Assembly: GCA_022791575.1 (NCBI GenBank) | Contig: JAAVZI010000027.1 | Coordinates: forward strand, 1 to 36,370 | Length of the DNA: 36,370 bases | Source: Lachnospiraceae bacterium | GTDB lineage: Bacteria > Bacillota > Clostridia > Lachnospirales > Lachnospiraceae | Direction: 5' to 3' | Program-made: the position numbers and the translations under genes | Part shown: positions 34,462-36,370 of the stretch, one piece after another | How the letters are laid out: every line of letters begins with the position of its first letter | Position numbering within the stretch: the first letter of the stretch is position 1 | The notes under the pieces: model-generated | Databases searched by the model: none | What the model saw: the letters and a program-made list of their open reading frames with translations, nothing else | What the model was told of the DNA's origin: nothing

Positions 34462-34628
34462 ATTTACGAAACTTTCATTTCAATAACAGAGTTTGGGCAA
34501 TAGATACAAAAATGGAGCGAATCAAAAACGTCTTTGAGCGGAATTTTTGTATTAAGGTAATTCCCCGATATAAAATCGGGGACAATTTGTTCAAACTCGT
34601 CACCTTGAATCTGACTTTCGCAATTGCC
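34462..34628 (+). repeat. Palindromic repeat, copy B (inverted relative to copy A), with inserted hairpin
   Basis: It matches the reverse complement of copy A over its length: CATTTACGAAA at the left end, CAATAGATACAAAAAT at 34498-34513, ATTTTTGTATT at 34543, and TTTCGCAATTGCC at the right end. Between the inner stem and the right arm is an extra segment of about 35 nt containing a 7-bp hairpin, CCCCGAT (34563-34569) with ATCGGGG (34575-34581). Confidence 0.85.
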
Positions 34629-34662
34629 TATTATATCTTAATAATAAAGGAGGAGTTTTAAA

Positions 34663-36156
34663 GTGGAAAGAATATATGCAGATCCAGAGCAGAGAATGAA
34701 TAAAACGAATCACTATTTATTTTGGGGCGCTTTGATTATATGTGTTTTTAATGTGATTGTGCTTTATTTTAGTGATGGAGGGAAATATTTTAAAAATCCT
34801 CGATTGTTTGCATATATAATGACCGGAGTTGTGATTCCAGTCATTATATTGATGAGTGTAGTGACTTATGGAAAGCTGGTCAGTGTCAAAAATACAAGAA
34901 GAATTGTATTGGCAGCGGTATCTGTGGTACATATATTCTGTAATTCCGTAACCAATAATTCGGCTGTTTCTTGTATGATATTTTCATTGGCAATCGTATG
35001 TATTTTGTATTATGATAAAAGATTTTCTATTCAATACGGAACGTTTGTTCTGGCCTATCTGTTGTTAAACCGTCTGGTGGTGATTCTAGTTGGCAGTACA
35101 GTTGATATGAAATCAGATATCTATATCATGCTGCTTTCGGTTGTATTGTATATCTGTGTAATCGGTGTATCCACTATGTTTGAGTTATATAATGGAGATA
35201 TTTTCGGAGTGGCAGACGATGCCTATAAAGAGCAGTCAGCTATGATGGATCATATCTTGGATATTTCAGATGTTGTAAGTGACAATACTGCATTGGCAGA
35301 GAAACAGATGAAGAAGCTGGAGCAGTCTACAGAAATGGTGTTGTCTTCCATGAAAGAAATTGCAGCAGGAACTTCCGCAACCAGTGAAAGTATTGAGAAC
35401 CAGACAGCAATGACCCAGTCCATTCAGAATACGATCAGTACAACGGCAGAGAAGTCGGATACAATGGTTCAGGTGTCCAATGAGGTAGAAACCAGCGTTC
35501 AAAATGGTGTGGATGCGGTAAGATTACTGAATCACCATACGGATATTATTGTGAATACCAATAAGCAGGTTGTGGAAAATATGGATAACCTGCAGGAAAT
35601 GGCAGCATCTATGAAGACGTTTGCAGAGACCATCTTTGAGATTTCTTCACAGACCAATCTGCTGGCATTGAATGCTTCTATTGAAAGTGCACGTGCAGGT
35701 GAGGCCGGGAGAGGATTTGCAGTTGTGGCAGACCAGATCCGCCTGCTGGCAGAACAGACCAGAGAATCGACGCAGAGTATATCAGAATTGATTGAGAAGC
35801 TTAATGGCGGAACCACTGCCACAGCAGAAGCCATCAATAATTCTGTGGAGGCAATGGAGGAGCAGGTTCAGGCAATTGGCAAGGTGGATGAAAGCTTTGC
35901 TAAGGTAGATGCAGGAATCAGCGAATTAAGTGTTGACATACAGGGAATTGATTCTATGATGCAGGGAATGGTAGAGGCCAATAATACAATTATTGAAAGT
36001 ATTTCCCAATTATCAGCCACTAGTGAGGAGATTGCGGCAAGTACCGAGAGCATGATTGAGCTGGCAACGCAGAATCAGGAAAATGCGAGGGAGACACAGA
36101 AGATGCTGAATGTTGTCGCAGTTAGGGCAGCAGAGCTAAATCAATATCATAAATAA
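34663..36156 (+). CDS. Polytopic methyl-accepting chemotaxis-like protein (six TM, no HAMP)
   Basis: The 497-residue product starts at GTG 34663, 9 nt after AAGGAGG. Residues 15-185 contain six hydrophobic segments ([98 protein letters not shown]) with only short loops. A linker then leads straight into a full MCP signalling domain (hairpin tip around [20 protein letters not shown]). There is no periplasmic sensor and no HAMP, so it should sense through the membrane or cytoplasmic state (for example energy or temperature); this is inference. Confidence 0.9.
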   Translation: MERIYADPEQRMNKTNHYLFWGALIICVFNVIVLYFSDGGKYFKNPRLFAYIMTGVVIPVIILMSVVTYGKLVSVKNTRRIVLAAVSVVHIFCNSVTNNSAVSCMIFSLAIVCILYYDKRFSIQYGTFVLAYLLLNRLVVILVGSTVDMKSDIYIMLLSVVLYICVIGVSTMFELYNGDIFGVADDAYKEQSAMMDHILDISDVVSDNTALAEKQMKKLEQSTEMVLSSMKEIAAGTSATSESIENQTAMTQSIQNTISTTAEKSDTMVQVSNEVETSVQNGVDAVRLLNHHTDIIVNTNKQVVENMDNLQEMAASMKTFAETIFEISSQTNLLALNASIESARAGEAGRGFAVVADQIRLLAEQTRESTQSISELIEKLNGGTTATAEAINNSVEAMEEQVQAIGKVDESFAKVDAGISELSVDIQGIDSMMQGMVEANNTIIESISQLSATSEEIAASTESMIELATQNQENARETQKMLNVVAVRAAELNQYHK

Positions 36157-36197
36157 AAAGAAAAGCAGTGAATCAAATAAATAGAATTATTCAGCAG

Positions 36198-36227
36198 CCG
36201 GTTATTGTATACAATAACCGGTTTTTT
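36198..36227 (+). terminator. Perfect palindromic terminator after the chemoreceptor gene
   Basis: The 24-nt sequence 36198-36221 is its own reverse complement (CCGGTTATTGT-AT-ACAATAACCGG) and is followed by six Ts (36222-36227). Confidence 0.9.
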
Positions 36228-36230
36228 GCG

Positions 36231-36370
36231 GTGCGCCCAGTATGGGCGCAATCTAATCGGTGAAAGTCCGTAACACGCCCTAGTAGTGGGAAGTGCATAG
36301 CCAAGAGCAAGGGTGTCCATCGTGAGGTGGAATCTGAAGAAAGCTGGAGGCAAAGCTCTGGTCTGACGAA
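36231..36370 (+). mobile_element. Group II intron, 5' end (runs off the window)
   Basis: It begins GTGCGCCCAG at 36231, the GUGYG-type 5' end. The strongly conserved domain I segments follow: a CCC-GGG pairing in the first hairpin, GTGAAAGTCC, GTGCATAGCCAAGAGCAAGG, GTGTCCATCGTGAGGTGGAA and CTGAAG, ending in GGTCTGACGAA. The resemblance is to class C bacterial introns such as that of Oceanobacillus iheyensis, which insert after terminators; here it lies 3 nt past the T-tract. The intron-encoded protein is outside the window. Confidence 0.85.

Noticed and set aside
36147-36353. Minus-strand frame at the right edge
   Set aside because: It lies across the terminator and the group II intron 5' end, which explain that sequence better.
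1-36370. CRISPR arrays
   Set aside because: I saw no run of regularly spaced 25-40 nt direct repeats; the only repeat family found is the palindromic element, with irregular spacing.
1-36370. tRNA and rRNA genes
   Set aside because: I saw no T-loop GGTTCRA context with matching acceptor stem and no conserved rRNA stretches on either strand, within the limits of reading by eye.

Overview
The window looks like chromosome of a gut-type Firmicute of the Clostridia, most likely Lachnospiraceae. The evidence is strong AGGAGG ribosome sites, sigma-A promoters, a Nif11-leader RiPP cassette, an [FeFe]-hydrogenase-domain protein, ECF-type transport, several chemoreceptors and a group II intron. Species cannot be assigned from the sequence alone.

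Layout. 1-421 (minus) is the start of a Nif11-type RiPP operon: a Cys-rich precursor, a stem-loop, then the first codons of a probable maturase running off the window. 699-4118 holds an FAD oxidoreductase with a C-terminal Rieske motif and a YyaL/SSP411 (DUF255) gene broken by one in-frame stop. 4230-8213 is the most unusual gene pair: a soluble fusion of ferredoxin, [FeFe]-hydrogenase-like and Fe-S domains to a chemoreceptor signalling domain, followed at once by a double DUF4261 protein. 8240-9813 is a graveyard of signalling genes (response regulator/HD-GYP, hybrid histidine kinase, receiver, DegV). 9834-16548 carries a zinc-ribbon/LRR membrane protein (minus), a Cache chemoreceptor, a histidine phosphatase, a Sel1-repeat protein and an SCP2 protein (minus).

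16828-18837 is a two-gene Septu-like defence module (PtuA ATPase, PtuB HNH nuclease) in visibly AT-rich DNA. It is followed by a candidate ~118-nt small RNA with its own promoter and terminator. 19738-27124 is a six-gene operon: secreted propeller protein, ABC ATPase, an ABC permease that looks internally duplicated, response regulator, histidine kinase and a membrane-anchored protein. This is a sensing and transport module of the kind used for envelope stress or peptide sensing. 27114-28450 (minus) is a cobalamin riboswitch with its terminator, a DUF4430 protein and an ECF S component, which together suggest corrinoid uptake.

28490-32351 has a perfect consensus promoter driving an sce7726-type PD-(D/E)XK protein, a MmcQ/YjbR protein and a basic coiled-coil protein, then an IbrA/IbrB-like PAPS-reductase/ParB pair with its own promoter. 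32362-36156 has an orphan sugar-type solute-binding lipoprotein (minus) diverging from a six-TM chemoreceptor. The leaders of both divergent genes contain copies of one palindromic repeat family, of which a partial copy also sits at 19663. The chemoreceptor terminator at 36198 has a group II intron inserted 3 nt after its T-tract; the intron leaves the window at 36370.

Three genes encode chemoreceptor signalling domains (one soluble, one Cache type, one polytopic), so this stretch is rich in environmental sensing.
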